A model generated the notes under the pieces. That model saw only the letters and a program-made list of their open reading frames with translations. It did no database searches and was not told the DNA's origin. A stretch of DNA of 64,000 bases from Hymenobacter terricola (GTDB taxonomy: Bacteria; Bacteroidota; Bacteroidia; Cytophagales; Hymenobacteraceae), in NCBI RefSeq assembly GCF_017921975.2, contig NZ_JAGEMO020000018.1, forward strand, positions 124,001 through 188,000. Reading direction: 5' to 3'. A program made the position numbers and the translations under genes. Positions 53,523 through 62,500 of the stretch are shown one piece after another; the first letter of the stretch is position 1; each line of letters opens with the position of its first letter.

Positions 53523-53756
53523 TCAGTGCGGCGACATTATGCCGATGAATTCATTAACGAAAAGGACAGCTTCTTTCATTAAAATCCCTTGAATGTGTTT
53601 ATCAATATCTTTCTCTTGCACAGGCACTTCCACAGTTGCAAAAGTTCGTGCATCGTCTTTACTCACCTTCACCCTGGATTCAAAATACTCAACCGCAAAG
53701 GCATCGTTGGCTTCGCCCCAAGCCACCATTGAGTGCACCAAGGCATTTTCCAGCAC
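53523..53756 (-). pseudogene. Probably 5'-truncated gene of unknown function
   Basis: The minus-strand frame ends in natural-looking protein (FAVEYFESRVKVSKDDARTF; KHIQGILMKEAVLFVNEFIG) and is AT-richer than its neighbours. Upstream of about 53745 the frame enters the hydrolase remnant on the other strand, so its real N-terminus seems lost. GTG 53756 or ATG 53729 (68 residues) could still start a short product. Family not recognised. Confidence 0.5.
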
Positions 53757-53970
53757 CGATTTACGGACTGATTTGCAGAAAGCGACAGTGCCCACGCTGG
53801 TAATTCACGGCGATGAAGACCAAAACGCGCCCATTGCCAACAGCGGTGCCCGCACGGCCAAGTCGATTCCCGGCGCGCAATATCAAGTGTACGAAGGCGA
53901 GCCTAACGGTTTATTCTTCACCGCAAAAGATAAGTTGAGCCGCGACTTACTGGCTTTCATCGGCAAGTAA
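53743..53970 (+). pseudogene. Alpha/beta-hydrolase (non-haem chloroperoxidase/arylesterase type), C-terminal fragment
   Basis: From about 53743 the plus strand reads AFSSTDLRTDLQKATVPTLV, IHGDEDQNAPIANSGARTAK and LSRDLLAFIGK, the last quarter of the haloperoxidase-like hydrolase family with its catalytic Asp in GDEDQ. The catalytic His is altered: relatives have GxPHG where this has EPNGLF. The N-terminal three quarters, with the Ser elbow, are missing. Confidence 0.75.
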
Positions 53971-53991
53971 GCAGCACTGGATAAAAGTCCC

Positions 53992-54037
53992 GAGCGGCCC
54001 GACAAAAAGCACTGCTTTTCGCCGGGCCGCTCTTTTT
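53992..54037 (+). terminator. Hairpin terminator after the hydrolase remnant
   Basis: GAGCGGCCCG (53992-54001) and CGGGCCGCTC (54023-54032) pair, with AAAAAGCA/TGCTTTT-like inner pairing, then five T. Confidence 0.8.
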
Positions 54038-54100
54038 AATGCGACATCAGAATTAGCTTTGGCCGCCCCCTCCTACCCGTCCAAAGTTCAAACCTGCTGC

Positions 54101-54910
54101 ATGAGCATTGCTTCTTCCCTGGCCAAATTGTCTTTCTGCTGGCGGCTGGCCCGTACCCCCGCCACGTTTCTGCGGTTGGCGCTGCATAGCAGAGCGGCCG
54201 CCCGGGGAGGCAAGGCGCCTACCGCAACCCAAAAAACCGAGCAGGTAGCGTACCCGTTGAACCTAGCCAACGCGCCCAATGCCACGGTGTTGCGCACGTA
54301 TGCCGGTGACCTCAGCATCCTCTACGAAATTTTTTGGCAGCGGGCCTACGACTTGCCCCAGCTGCAAAACGGCACGTTCCGCACGGTGGTGGACGTGGGG
54401 GCCAACGTGGGCCTGGCCGCGCTGTACTTTCTGGAGCGATTTCCGGTTTCCCGGTTGATTTGCGTAGAGCCGGAACCGGCCAACTTCCGGCTCCTGCAAA
54501 CCAACCTGCGCGGCACCTCTGCCGTGGCGCTGCAAGCGGCGTTAGCAGCCACCGATGGCACGGTAAGAATTGATTCCAGCCCGCAGGCCTACAATGCCAA
54601 AATCAGCGCCGAAACCGGGACCACGGAAGTGGCGGCCATTTCCATGCCCACGCTACTGCAATCGCAGAGACTTTTCTGGGTCGATTTATTGAAAATAGAC
54701 ATCGAAGACTACGAGCAGCAGGTGTTTACCGGGCCCAGCGATTGGCTGGCGCAAGTAGGAGTTTTGCTTATCGAAATTCACTCAACGGCCAGTCAGCTGG
54801 CAGTGCGGGAGGCCGTGCAGGCGCAGGGGTTCAGTTGGGAGCAGGCGGCCGGACGGCACCCCGAAACGGGGCTCTTCGTCGCCCGCAATCCCCGGCCGGC
54901 AAGTCAGTAA
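54101..54910 (+). CDS. FkbM family methyltransferase
   Basis: ATG 54101 gives 269 residues. Motif I of the SAM fold is VVDVGANVGLAALYFLERF at about 104, followed by LICVEPEPANFRLLQTNL. The FkbM-specific part has DLLKIDIEDYEQQVFTGPSD and VLLIEIHS. FkbM enzymes O-methylate sugars, lipids or natural products. No glycosyltransferase genes are nearby, so the substrate is open. Confidence 0.9.
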   Translation: MSIASSLAKLSFCWRLARTPATFLRLALHSRAAARGGKAPTATQKTEQVAYPLNLANAPNATVLRTYAGDLSILYEIFWQRAYDLPQLQNGTFRTVVDVGANVGLAALYFLERFPVSRLICVEPEPANFRLLQTNLRGTSAVALQAALAATDGTVRIDSSPQAYNAKISAETGTTEVAAISMPTLLQSQRLFWVDLLKIDIEDYEQQVFTGPSDWLAQVGVLLIEIHSTASQLAVREAVQAQGFSWEQAAGRHPETGLFVARNPRPASQ

Positions 54911-54921
54911 GGCCCAAAGCA

Positions 54922-54961
54922 AAAGACCTCACCCTGACCGAATTGGCTGGGTGAGGTCTTT
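54922..54961. terminator. Bidirectional terminator
   Basis: AAAGACCTCACCC (54922-54934) and its complement (54949-54961) form a 13-bp stem between convergent genes. Confidence 0.85.
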
Positions 54962-54987
54962 CATTTTAAAGAGAAAATATCTGGTTG

Positions 54988-56055
54988 CTAGGCAGCGCGG
55001 CCCATCTGGCGCAGGAATCCGACGTGGGAGGCGATGGCCGAGCGGGTGCGGGCGTAGTTGTTGTACGTCACATCAAACTCAACGCACACTTGCTGCACAA
55101 TTTTGCTGATGGCGGGATAGTGGACGTGCGAGATTTTTGGAAATAAGTGGTGCTCAATCTGGAAGTTGAGGCCGCCTACCAGCCAGCTTACCACTTTGTT
55201 GTCGGTGGCGAAATTGGCAGTGGTGCGCACCTGGTGAATGGCCCACTCGTCTTCGAGCTTGCCGGTGGTGGCGTGGGGCACGGGAAAGGCAGCATCCTCA
55301 ACAGTGTGGGCCAGTTGGAACACCATGCTCAGCACCAGGCCGGCCACGGCCGTACTCAGGAAGAAACCCACCAACCACGGCAGGAAGCCAACCATGTAGA
55401 TGGGCAGCACCACGTAGAGCACCAGGTTCAGGGCCTTAAAACCCCAGAAGCTAACGTGCTCGCCGGTGTTCATCGGCTTGAGGCCGATGGCGCCAATTTG
55501 GCGGCTGAAGTACTTCTGGTAGTCCATGGCAAAAATCCAAGACGAGTAGAGCATGCAATACAACAGCCAGAAGTAGAAGTGCTGGAAGCGGTGCAGCGGG
55601 TGCTTGGGCTGGTCGGGGGTCATGCGCATCCAGGGCTGGATGTTGATGTCGTCGTCGTGGCCCTCGATGTTGGTGTAAGTGTGGTGGATGAGGTTGTGCT
55701 TGGAGTTCCACATGTAGGGACTGCCACCCATCACGCCCAGCGTGTAGGCCGCCACGCGGTTCACCCAGCCAAAGCGCGAAAAGCTGCCGTGGGCCCCGTC
55801 ATGCATTACATTGAAGCCCACCGAGGCAATGGCACAGCCCAGCAACGCGCATTCGAGCAGCGCCCAGCCGGTGGCAGGCGTGAAGAACACCAGGTGCACG
55901 TAGAGGCCCACCATCACGGTTACGAGTAGCACCGCCTTGAACAGTAAGCTGAAATTTCCCGTCATCGGCCGACCGGATTCCTCAAAGTATTGATTTATCC
56001 GGGTTTTTAGCTCGGAGTGAAACGAGCGAGTAGCAGCGAACTTGGGGAGGGCCAT
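54988..56055 (-). CDS. Membrane fatty-acid desaturase (acyl-CoA desaturase type)
   Basis: The 355-residue protein has four or more membrane helices and the three His boxes of the diiron desaturases: HDGAH (85-89), HNLIHH (120-125) and QIEHHLFP near 305. The last, QxxHH, is typical of front-end/linoleoyl-CoA-like desaturases, but no cytochrome b5 domain is fused. It would introduce a double bond in acyl chains of membrane lipids. Cold regulation is common in the family but not visible here. Confidence 0.92.
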   Translation of the reverse strand: MALPKFAATRSFHSELKTRINQYFEESGRPMTGNFSLLFKAVLLVTVMVGLYVHLVFFTPATGWALLECALLGCAIASVGFNVMHDGAHGSFSRFGWVNRVAAYTLGVMGGSPYMWNSKHNLIHHTYTNIEGHDDDINIQPWMRMTPDQPKHPLHRFQHFYFWLLYCMLYSSWIFAMDYQKYFSRQIGAIGLKPMNTGEHVSFWGFKALNLVLYVVLPIYMVGFLPWLVGFFLSTAVAGLVLSMVFQLAHTVEDAAFPVPHATTGKLEDEWAIHQVRTTANFATDNKVVSWLVGGLNFQIEHHLFPKISHVHYPAISKIVQQVCVEFDVTYNNYARTRSAIASHVGFLRQMGRAA

Positions 56056-56129
56056 GGGCGGAGTTTGGAAAATGGAGTTTGGAAAATGAAGGACAAATGT
56101 ACTTCTTCTCCAACCCCCTACCGCTGAAC

Positions 56130-56624
56130 TTAGTTTAAATATGCGTGCCAGTTCTGGTCAATCGCGCCCGCTGAGAGCTTCAGGAAGCCGGCCAACGTGG
56201 GCTTTTTGGGATGCTGCCGAATGGTGAGACCGGCCTCATTGGGGGTGTGGTGGCCCTTTGCGTGGTTGCAGCGGGCGCAAGCAGTGAGCAAATTCGTCCA
56301 CGAAGATTCTCCGCCGCGCGAGCGCGGCACGACGTGGTCGAGGGTTAAATTTTTGGTCGACCCACAGTACTGGCACTCGAAATGGTCGCGCTTGAAAATG
56401 TTGTGGCGGCTTAGGGCAATGCCTTTGTAGGGCACGCGCACGTACCGCTGCAAGCGGATGATGCTTGGCTTGGGGTAGGCATGCGAAATGGTGCGGAGAG
56501 TGCCGTGTTCTGACTTGGCTACCATTTCCGCTTTGTCGAGAAATAAAAGCACAAACGCTTTTTGCACGCTGCACAGGGTGATGGCGGTATAGTCGCCATT
56601 CAGCACTAACACTTTTTGGTCCAT
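56130..56624 (-). CDS. HNH endonuclease
   Basis: ATG 56624 (MDQKVLVLNGDYTAITLCSV) gives 164 residues. After the N-terminal half with YRVPYKG-like VRVPYKGIALSRHN comes an HNH domain: FKRDHFECQYCGSTKNLTLD with CxxC, HVVPRSRGGESSWTNLLTAC with His and Asn, and CNHAKGHHT. This widespread Bacteroidota/cyanobacterial HNH family is chromosomal and not linked here to restriction or mobile genes. Its DNA target and role are unknown. Confidence 0.9.
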   Translation of the reverse strand: MDQKVLVLNGDYTAITLCSVQKAFVLLFLDKAEMVAKSEHGTLRTISHAYPKPSIIRLQRYVRVPYKGIALSRHNIFKRDHFECQYCGSTKNLTLDHVVPRSRGGESSWTNLLTACARCNHAKGHHTPNEAGLTIRQHPKKPTLAGFLKLSAGAIDQNWHAYLN

Positions 56625-56744
56625 ACACACTTGGGGGCTCGGATAACCCGCCGAAAGCTAGCGGTTTCCGAGCGTATAAACAAGCGGCACGAGGTTAAGT
56701 TCAGCGAGCGTGACGTTCCTTTTTCCACCATTGTGGCCTCCCTT

Positions 56745-57539
56745 CTACTCCGGCAGCAGGCGCTTCAGCAGGCGCAGTTTGTGGCTGTAGCGTTGCCGGT
56801 CGCGGTTGAAGATGCCGTTGTGGTCGAGCGGGTCGAGGCGAACTTCGCCGTGGGCGTGGAGGATTTGGCCTTCGTCCATCACCATGCCCACGTGCACGAT
56901 GCGGCCCTCGGCATTGTCGAAAAAGGCGAGGTCGCCGGGCCGGGCCTGGGCCACGAAGTGCACCGGCCGGCCGTGGTCAATCTGCTGGCGGGCATCGCGC
57001 GGGAGCTGGATACCGACCAAGCCATAGAGCTGCTGGCACAGGCCGGAGCAGTCGAGGCCGAAAATGCTTTTGCCGCCCCACACATAGGGCGCTTTCAGGT
57101 ACATGAGGGCCGTTTTGCGCAGCAGGGCGGCCTGGCGGGCAGCATCGGGCGCGGCAACGGGGTTGGTGGCGGTGCCGTTGAAAAAGTAGTTGCGCTCCCC
57201 AATGCGCACATTCATGCCATCGAAAAACGGCAGGCGGCAGCCGAGGGTGAGCGGGATTTTGGTGGTGGCGTCGCTCACGGCCTGCACCACATCGAGGGCG
57301 CGGGGATGGTCCTGAGCGCACCAGGCGGCGTAGTATTCGGGCGAGACGGGCGTGTACTGTTTGGCGTCAATCCAGCCCACGTAGTCGTCGGCGGCGAGCT
57401 GCACCTGCAACCAGCTGTTGTCCTGCGTGACCAGAATCTGATAGCACTCGCCAAACAGGAGCTGGGTAACCAGTTCGGCCCGGTCGTTGGGCTCGGCGCG
57501 GACGGGGACGGCGCTCAGGGCGCAGATGCCGGGATTCAA
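56745..57539 (-). CDS. NlpC/P60 (C40) peptidase with SH3 domains
   Basis: The frame is open to 57608, but I choose TTG 57539, giving 264 residues starting at NPGICALSAVPVRAEPNDRA, where relatives start. Two SH3-like domains (to about 130) are followed by the NlpC/P60 catalytic domain: Cys164 in FGLDCSGLCQQ, His216 in RIVHVGMV and His228 in LHAHGEVR. No signal peptide is seen in this form. Such enzymes cleave D-Glu-mDAP bonds in murein peptides, often in recycling. Confidence 0.88.
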   Translation of the reverse strand: MNPGICALSAVPVRAEPNDRAELVTQLLFGECYQILVTQDNSWLQVQLAADDYVGWIDAKQYTPVSPEYYAAWCAQDHPRALDVVQAVSDATTKIPLTLGCRLPFFDGMNVRIGERNYFFNGTATNPVAAPDAARQAALLRKTALMYLKAPYVWGGKSIFGLDCSGLCQQLYGLVGIQLPRDARQQIDHGRPVHFVAQARPGDLAFFDNAEGRIVHVGMVMDEGQILHAHGEVRLDPLDHNGIFNRDRQRYSHKLRLLKRLLPE

Positions 57540-57725
57540 AATAATGTGGAAAGGTGGGTGATGTGGAAATGTGAGAATGCAGATTAACTCATGCTTCCAA
57601 CAGACCACAAAGATGCTACGGTTGCCCCGAATGAAGCTTTACTAAAATCACATTTCCCACACTCCTCACGCTGCCCACATTCCCTGCATTTCCCACATTC
57701 TCACATTCCCCATATTTCCACATCA
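57540..57725. other. Low-complexity CCCACATT spacer
   Basis: The gap between smpB and the NlpC/P60 gene is made largely of irregular repeats of CCCACATT/TTCCACAT. No gene is seen. Confidence 0.6.
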
Positions 57726-58184
57726 TCACATTCGCTCCATATCGCGCTTCTGGGCTTTCTCCTTGAGGTCGTTGCGTTTGTCGTAGAGCTTTTTGCCCTG
57801 GGCAAGGGCGATTTCGATTTTGGCGAAGCCCCGGTCCGTCACGAACAGGCGCAGGGGAATGATGGTGAGGCCCTGGTCCACGCTTTTGCCGGCCAGCTGC
57901 TTCAGCTCGCGCTTGTTGAGCAGGAGCTTGCGCTCGCGCATGGCGTCGTGGTTGTTGTAAGTACCTAAGGAATAGGGCGCGATACGGATAGAATGAATCC
58001 AGAGACTGCCATCGGTATGGAAAAGGCAGTAGCCGTCGGTGAGGTTGACGTTGCCTTCGCGGACGCTTTTTATTTCGGTGCCTTGCAGCATCACGCCCGC
58101 GTCGTACTTGGCCAGGAACGTGTATTCGTGGCTGGCGCGGCGGTTTTTGATGTTGATAATGATGGGTTTATCGTCTTTGGCCAT
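57726..58184 (-). CDS. smpB: SsrA-binding protein SmpB
   Basis: The 152-residue protein matches SmpB throughout: NIKNRRASHEYTFLAKYDAG, EIKSVREGNVNLTDGYC, RKLLLNKRELKQLAGKSVDQ, LTIIPLRLFV and a C-terminal basic tail (KKLYDKRNDLKEKAQKRDM). It binds tmRNA and brings it to stalled ribosomes for trans-translation. The tmRNA gene is not in the window. Confidence 0.98.
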   Translation of the reverse strand: MAKDDKPIIINIKNRRASHEYTFLAKYDAGVMLQGTEIKSVREGNVNLTDGYCLFHTDGSLWIHSIRIAPYSLGTYNNHDAMRERKLLLNKRELKQLAGKSVDQGLTIIPLRLFVTDRGFAKIEIALAQGKKLYDKRNDLKEKAQKRDMERM

Positions 58185-58270
58185 TGGGCTAGTTGTCAGG
58201 TGCTCGTTGTCAGTTGTCGGGCCAACGGCGGCGGATGGGGCGGCAAAGGTAGAACGGTGGTGCTGGGTAG

Positions 58271-59284
58271 CTACGTCAGCTTCAGGCGCGGGTTGGGGCT
58301 GCTGAGCTGGGTGGCAAAGTCGCCGGCTTCGAATTGAAAATGGGCCGTCATGGCCACCATGGCGGCATTATCGGTGCAAAAGGCGAAATCGGGGATAAAT
58401 ACCTGCCAGCCTTGCGCCACGGCTTCGGCTTCCAATGCCGTGCGCAGGCCGGAGTTGGCCGCCACGCCGCCGGCCAGGGCAACCTGGGTGAGGCCGGTAT
58501 CGGCGGCGGCGCGGCGGAGCTGGCGGAGCAGCGTGGCCACAATGGTGTGCTGAATGCTGGCGCAAAGGTCGGCCAGGTTTTCGGCTACGAAATCGGGATT
58601 GGCGGCGGTTTCTTTTTTCAGGAAGTAGAGCACCGAGGTTTTCAAGCCACTGAAGGAGAAGTCATAGCCGGGCATGGCGCCTACCGGGAAGGCAAAGCGC
58701 TGCGCATTGCCCTGGCGGGCCAGCTTGTCGAGGTGCGGGCCGCCGGGGTACGGCAGGCCGAGGAGCTTGGCGGTTTTGTCGAAGGCTTCGCCGGCGGCGT
58801 CGTCGATGGTTTGGCCGATGACTTCCATATCGAGGGCCGATTTCACGACCACCAGCTGCGTGTGGCCGCCGCTCACGGTGAGGCACAGAAAGGGAAAGTC
58901 GGGCTTGGGGTCGCGCAGGAAATGGGCCAGGATGTGGGCCCGCATGTGGTTCACGGCCAGCAGCGGCTTGTCGAGGGCCAGGGCCAGGGTTTTGGCAAAC
59001 ATGCCGCCTACCAATAAGGAGCCGAGCAGGCCCGGCCCCTGCGTGACCGCCACGGCGTCGAGGTCGGCTTTGGTGATGCCGGCTTCCTGCAGGGCGGCCG
59101 TGACGACGGGCAGCAAGTGCTGCTGATGGGCGCGCGAGGCCAGCTCGGGCACCACGCCGCCGTATTGCTCGTGTACTTTTTGGGTGGCCACGACGTTGCT
59201 TAACAGCTGGCCGCCAGCCAGGACAGCCGCGCCGGTGTCGTCGCAGGAAGACTCGATGGCGAGAATAATGGGGTGAGCGAGCAT
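58271..59284 (-). CDS. tsaD: tRNA N6-threonylcarbamoyladenosine synthase subunit TsaD
   Basis: ATG 59284 (MLAHPIILAIESSCDDTGAA) gives 337 residues; the longer frame to 59449 adds poorly coding sequence. The metal-binding His pair is HMRAH at 113-117. ASKH-fold marks are IESSCDDT, GPGLLGSLLVG, VSGGHTQLV, GEAFDKTAKLLGL and the VALAGGVAANSGLR segment. With TsaB and TsaE it transfers threonylcarbamoyl to A37 of ANN-decoding tRNAs. It is divergent from the tamB-like gene. Confidence 0.97.
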   Translation of the reverse strand: MLAHPIILAIESSCDDTGAAVLAGGQLLSNVVATQKVHEQYGGVVPELASRAHQQHLLPVVTAALQEAGITKADLDAVAVTQGPGLLGSLLVGGMFAKTLALALDKPLLAVNHMRAHILAHFLRDPKPDFPFLCLTVSGGHTQLVVVKSALDMEVIGQTIDDAAGEAFDKTAKLLGLPYPGGPHLDKLARQGNAQRFAFPVGAMPGYDFSFSGLKTSVLYFLKKETAANPDFVAENLADLCASIQHTIVATLLRQLRRAAADTGLTQVALAGGVAANSGLRTALEAEAVAQGWQVFIPDFAFCTDNAAMVAMTAHFQFEAGDFATQLSSPNPRLKLT

Positions 59285-59554
59285 AAAAACAAATTCTCTG
59301 GAATGGGCCGGGGCCACGGGCAGCGAAGTGGAGCTGTACATGGAGGAAACCGCCGACGCTGGGCAGACTAAGCGGCGGCAGTCCGGCGTCAGCGGCCCGC
59401 AAAGTTCGGCCGAAGGAGTTGAACCCCAGCCCAACCGTGACCGTTCCATTGGCCTGATAGTTGACTTGCGCTGTCCTGCGCTTGCCTGCTACGGCTAAAA
59501 AACCGCAACTTTGCGGATTGACCCGCGTTTTTCGCTCTCAACCTTCTTGCTCCG

Positions 59555-62500
59555 GTGCGTCGTTTCTTCTCCATTTTGCTAAAAGTGCTGCTGGGCCTCG
59601 GGCTGGTGCTGGTGCTGGTGGTGGTGGGGGCGCTGGGGGCGCTGCGGGTGCCCAGCGTGCAAACGCGCCTGGCCCACGAGGCGGCCGATGTGCTCACGCA
59701 AAAACTTGGGCAGCAGGTCACTATCGGGCGGGTGGACGTGCGGCCGTTTTCGCGGGTGCTGCTTGATGGGGTGCGGGTGCAGGACCGGCGCGGCGGCGAG
59801 CTGTTCAGCATTGGGCGGGCCGATGCCGACATTTCGCTGTTTTCGGTGTTTGACCCGCGGCACCTGCACATTGCCACCCTCACGCTGAATGAGCCGCGCT
59901 TCGAGCTAAAAAACCTGCCCGGCCAGCCCGATTCGACCACGTTCAGCCAGTTTATGCGGGCCATAAAGCGGCTGATGGGGCCTTCGGACACCACCAAATC
60001 GGCTCCGTTCGATTTCAAAATCGCCGACATTGCCCTCCGCAACGGCCACTTCGCCATTGAGAAGGCCGACAAGCCGCACGCCAAAACCTACGGACAAAGC
60101 ATTGACTACGACCACCTTTTAGTCGACAGCATTTACGCCGACATCTCCAAAGTGCACTTGGGCGACACGCTGGGCCTGCGCATCAGCCACCTGCACGCCG
60201 TGGAAACGCCTTCGCAGACGCAGCTGCGCGAAATCACGGCCGACATGAAGTACGGGCCGCACTTCTGGGAGTTTAAGGATTTGAGCCTGCGCGTGGGCCG
60301 CAGCCAAATCAAAGATTACGTGCGGTTTGAGTTCCGGGTGTTCGGCAATTTCTCGGACTACAACGACTCGATGAAGACCATTGCGCACCTGCGCAACTCG
60401 AAGGTGTATTCGGACGACATCGCCAAATTCGCCCCGCAGCTGGCCACCATGCACGAATCGGTGGCCATTTCGGGTGATGCATCGGGTTATGTACGTGATT
60501 TTAAGGTAAATAACCTGGACGTGCGCTACGGGCAGGGCACGCACATCGTGGCCAAACGGGCCCACGCCGACAACCTGCCCAACTACAAGGAAAGCTTCAT
60601 CGACCTGCGCCTGCTGCCTTCGGTGGTGATGACCAGCGACTTGAAGAAGTGGCTGCCGGCCTCGGCCAACAAAATTGTGCAGCGCCTGGGCACCGTGAAA
60701 TTGCAAGGCCAGATGCTGGGTTTTTATAATGACTTCGTGGCCAATGCCTCGTTCGACACCGCGCTCGGCTTTGTGGCGACGGACGTCAACCTCAAGACCA
60801 AAACCGACCTCACGCACGCCACCTATGAGGGCACGGTGCGCTCGAATGCCTTTCAGCTGGGCAAGTTTCTGGGCGATGAATCGGTGATTCGGGACGTGAC
60901 GATGAACGGCCACGTGGCCGGCGTGGGGTTCCTGCCGCCGTTTGCGCGCGGAAAGGCTACCGCTACGGTGCCGAGCATCTGGCTGAATGGCTACCGCTAC
61001 CACAACATCGCGCTCAATGGCGACTTTCACCAGCAGGCGTTTAGCGGCCACCTCAGCGTGAACGACCCGGCCGTGCGCCTCGTGGCCGATGGCCATGTAG
61101 ACCTGGACCGGGAGCACCAGGACGTTGACATTCAAACCAAAATTGAAAAGGCCGACCTGCGCGCCCTGGGCCTGATGAGCCAGCCGCTGACCGTGGCCAC
61201 CACGGCCGACGTGAAATTTAAAGGCGTACAGCTCGACTCGCTCATTGGCCATGCCTCCCTGCGGCACTCCCGCTTCACGCTGGCCGGCCGCAAGCTGGCC
61301 CTCGACACGCTGGACGTGGTGAGCACGCGCAACAGCCGCAACCAGCGCCGCGTCACGCTGCGCTCGGAGGCCGTGAATGCCAGCCTGGCCGGCGCTTTCA
61401 ATACCTCCGATGTGGTGCGTGACGTGCAGACGCTCATCACCGAGTACCGGCTCAACTTTGAAAGCAACGCCACGGCCACGGCCAACTATTACCGGCGCAA
61501 GCAACAACGGACGCTGCCGGTCTATCAGGTTGATTTGCTGTTGAATTTGAAAAAGCCGAACCCGTTGCTGAAGCTTTTTATGCCCGACCTGGAGGTGGCG
61601 AATAACAGCCGCATCGACGGGTCTTTCCGCAACGGCGCCACCTCGATTCTCCAGCTGGGCGGGCACTTGGACAGCCTGCGCTACGGCCCGGTGCAAACGG
61701 TGAACGACGATTTTGACTTCCTCACCTCGAAGCTGCCGTACAAGGCCGACATCCTGGCCCAGGCCAGCGTGACGAGCGACCGGCAAGTGCTGCCCACGCT
61801 GGGCCGCACCGAAAAGTTTATTCTGGAAGGCGTGTGGGACCAGCAGCGCATCAACTTCTCGACCTCGCTGGCCCAAACGGGCACCACCAATAAGGCCACC
61901 ATCAACGGTTCGCTGGGCTTTTTGCCACGCGCGGTGGAGGTGGTGTTTCGTCAGTCGGGCCTGCACCTGCTGGACAAGGACTGGACCATCGCGGCCGATA
62001 ACTCGGTGACAATTTCGGATTATGGGCGCGAGTTTGATATTAAAAACCTGGCCGTTAGCAACGGCGTGCAGTTCGTGGGCGCGCAGGGCTTCATCTCACC
62101 CAATGCCGGCAAGCCACCCCTGCAATTACAAGTAAAGGACTTCCAACTGGCCACGCTAAACACCCTGACCGGGCAACGGCTGGCCGGCCGCGTGAACGCC
62201 CAGGGCACCGTGAGCGGCGTGTACGGCCCGCTCACCATCAACAGCACGCTGGGCGTGGATTCGTTGAGCTACGACGGCACCCTCATTGGGCAAGTGGCAG
62301 GGCGCGGCGACTGGGACAACGCCGCCAGCAAGCTGCGTGTGAACCTGGACGTGGCCCGCGACCACCAATCGGTGCTGACGGTGCTGGGCGACATCGCCCC
62401 GAAGGACCCGACCAACCAATTCAACCTCACGGGCACACTCAACGACGCGCCCATTGTGCTGGCCCAGCCGTTTTTGGGCTCCTTGTTCAAGAACCTGGGC

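Noticed and set aside
60119..61966. 615-codon minus-strand open frame
   Set aside because: It is antisense to the TamB-like gene, which is continuous over the whole stretch and has recognisable domains.
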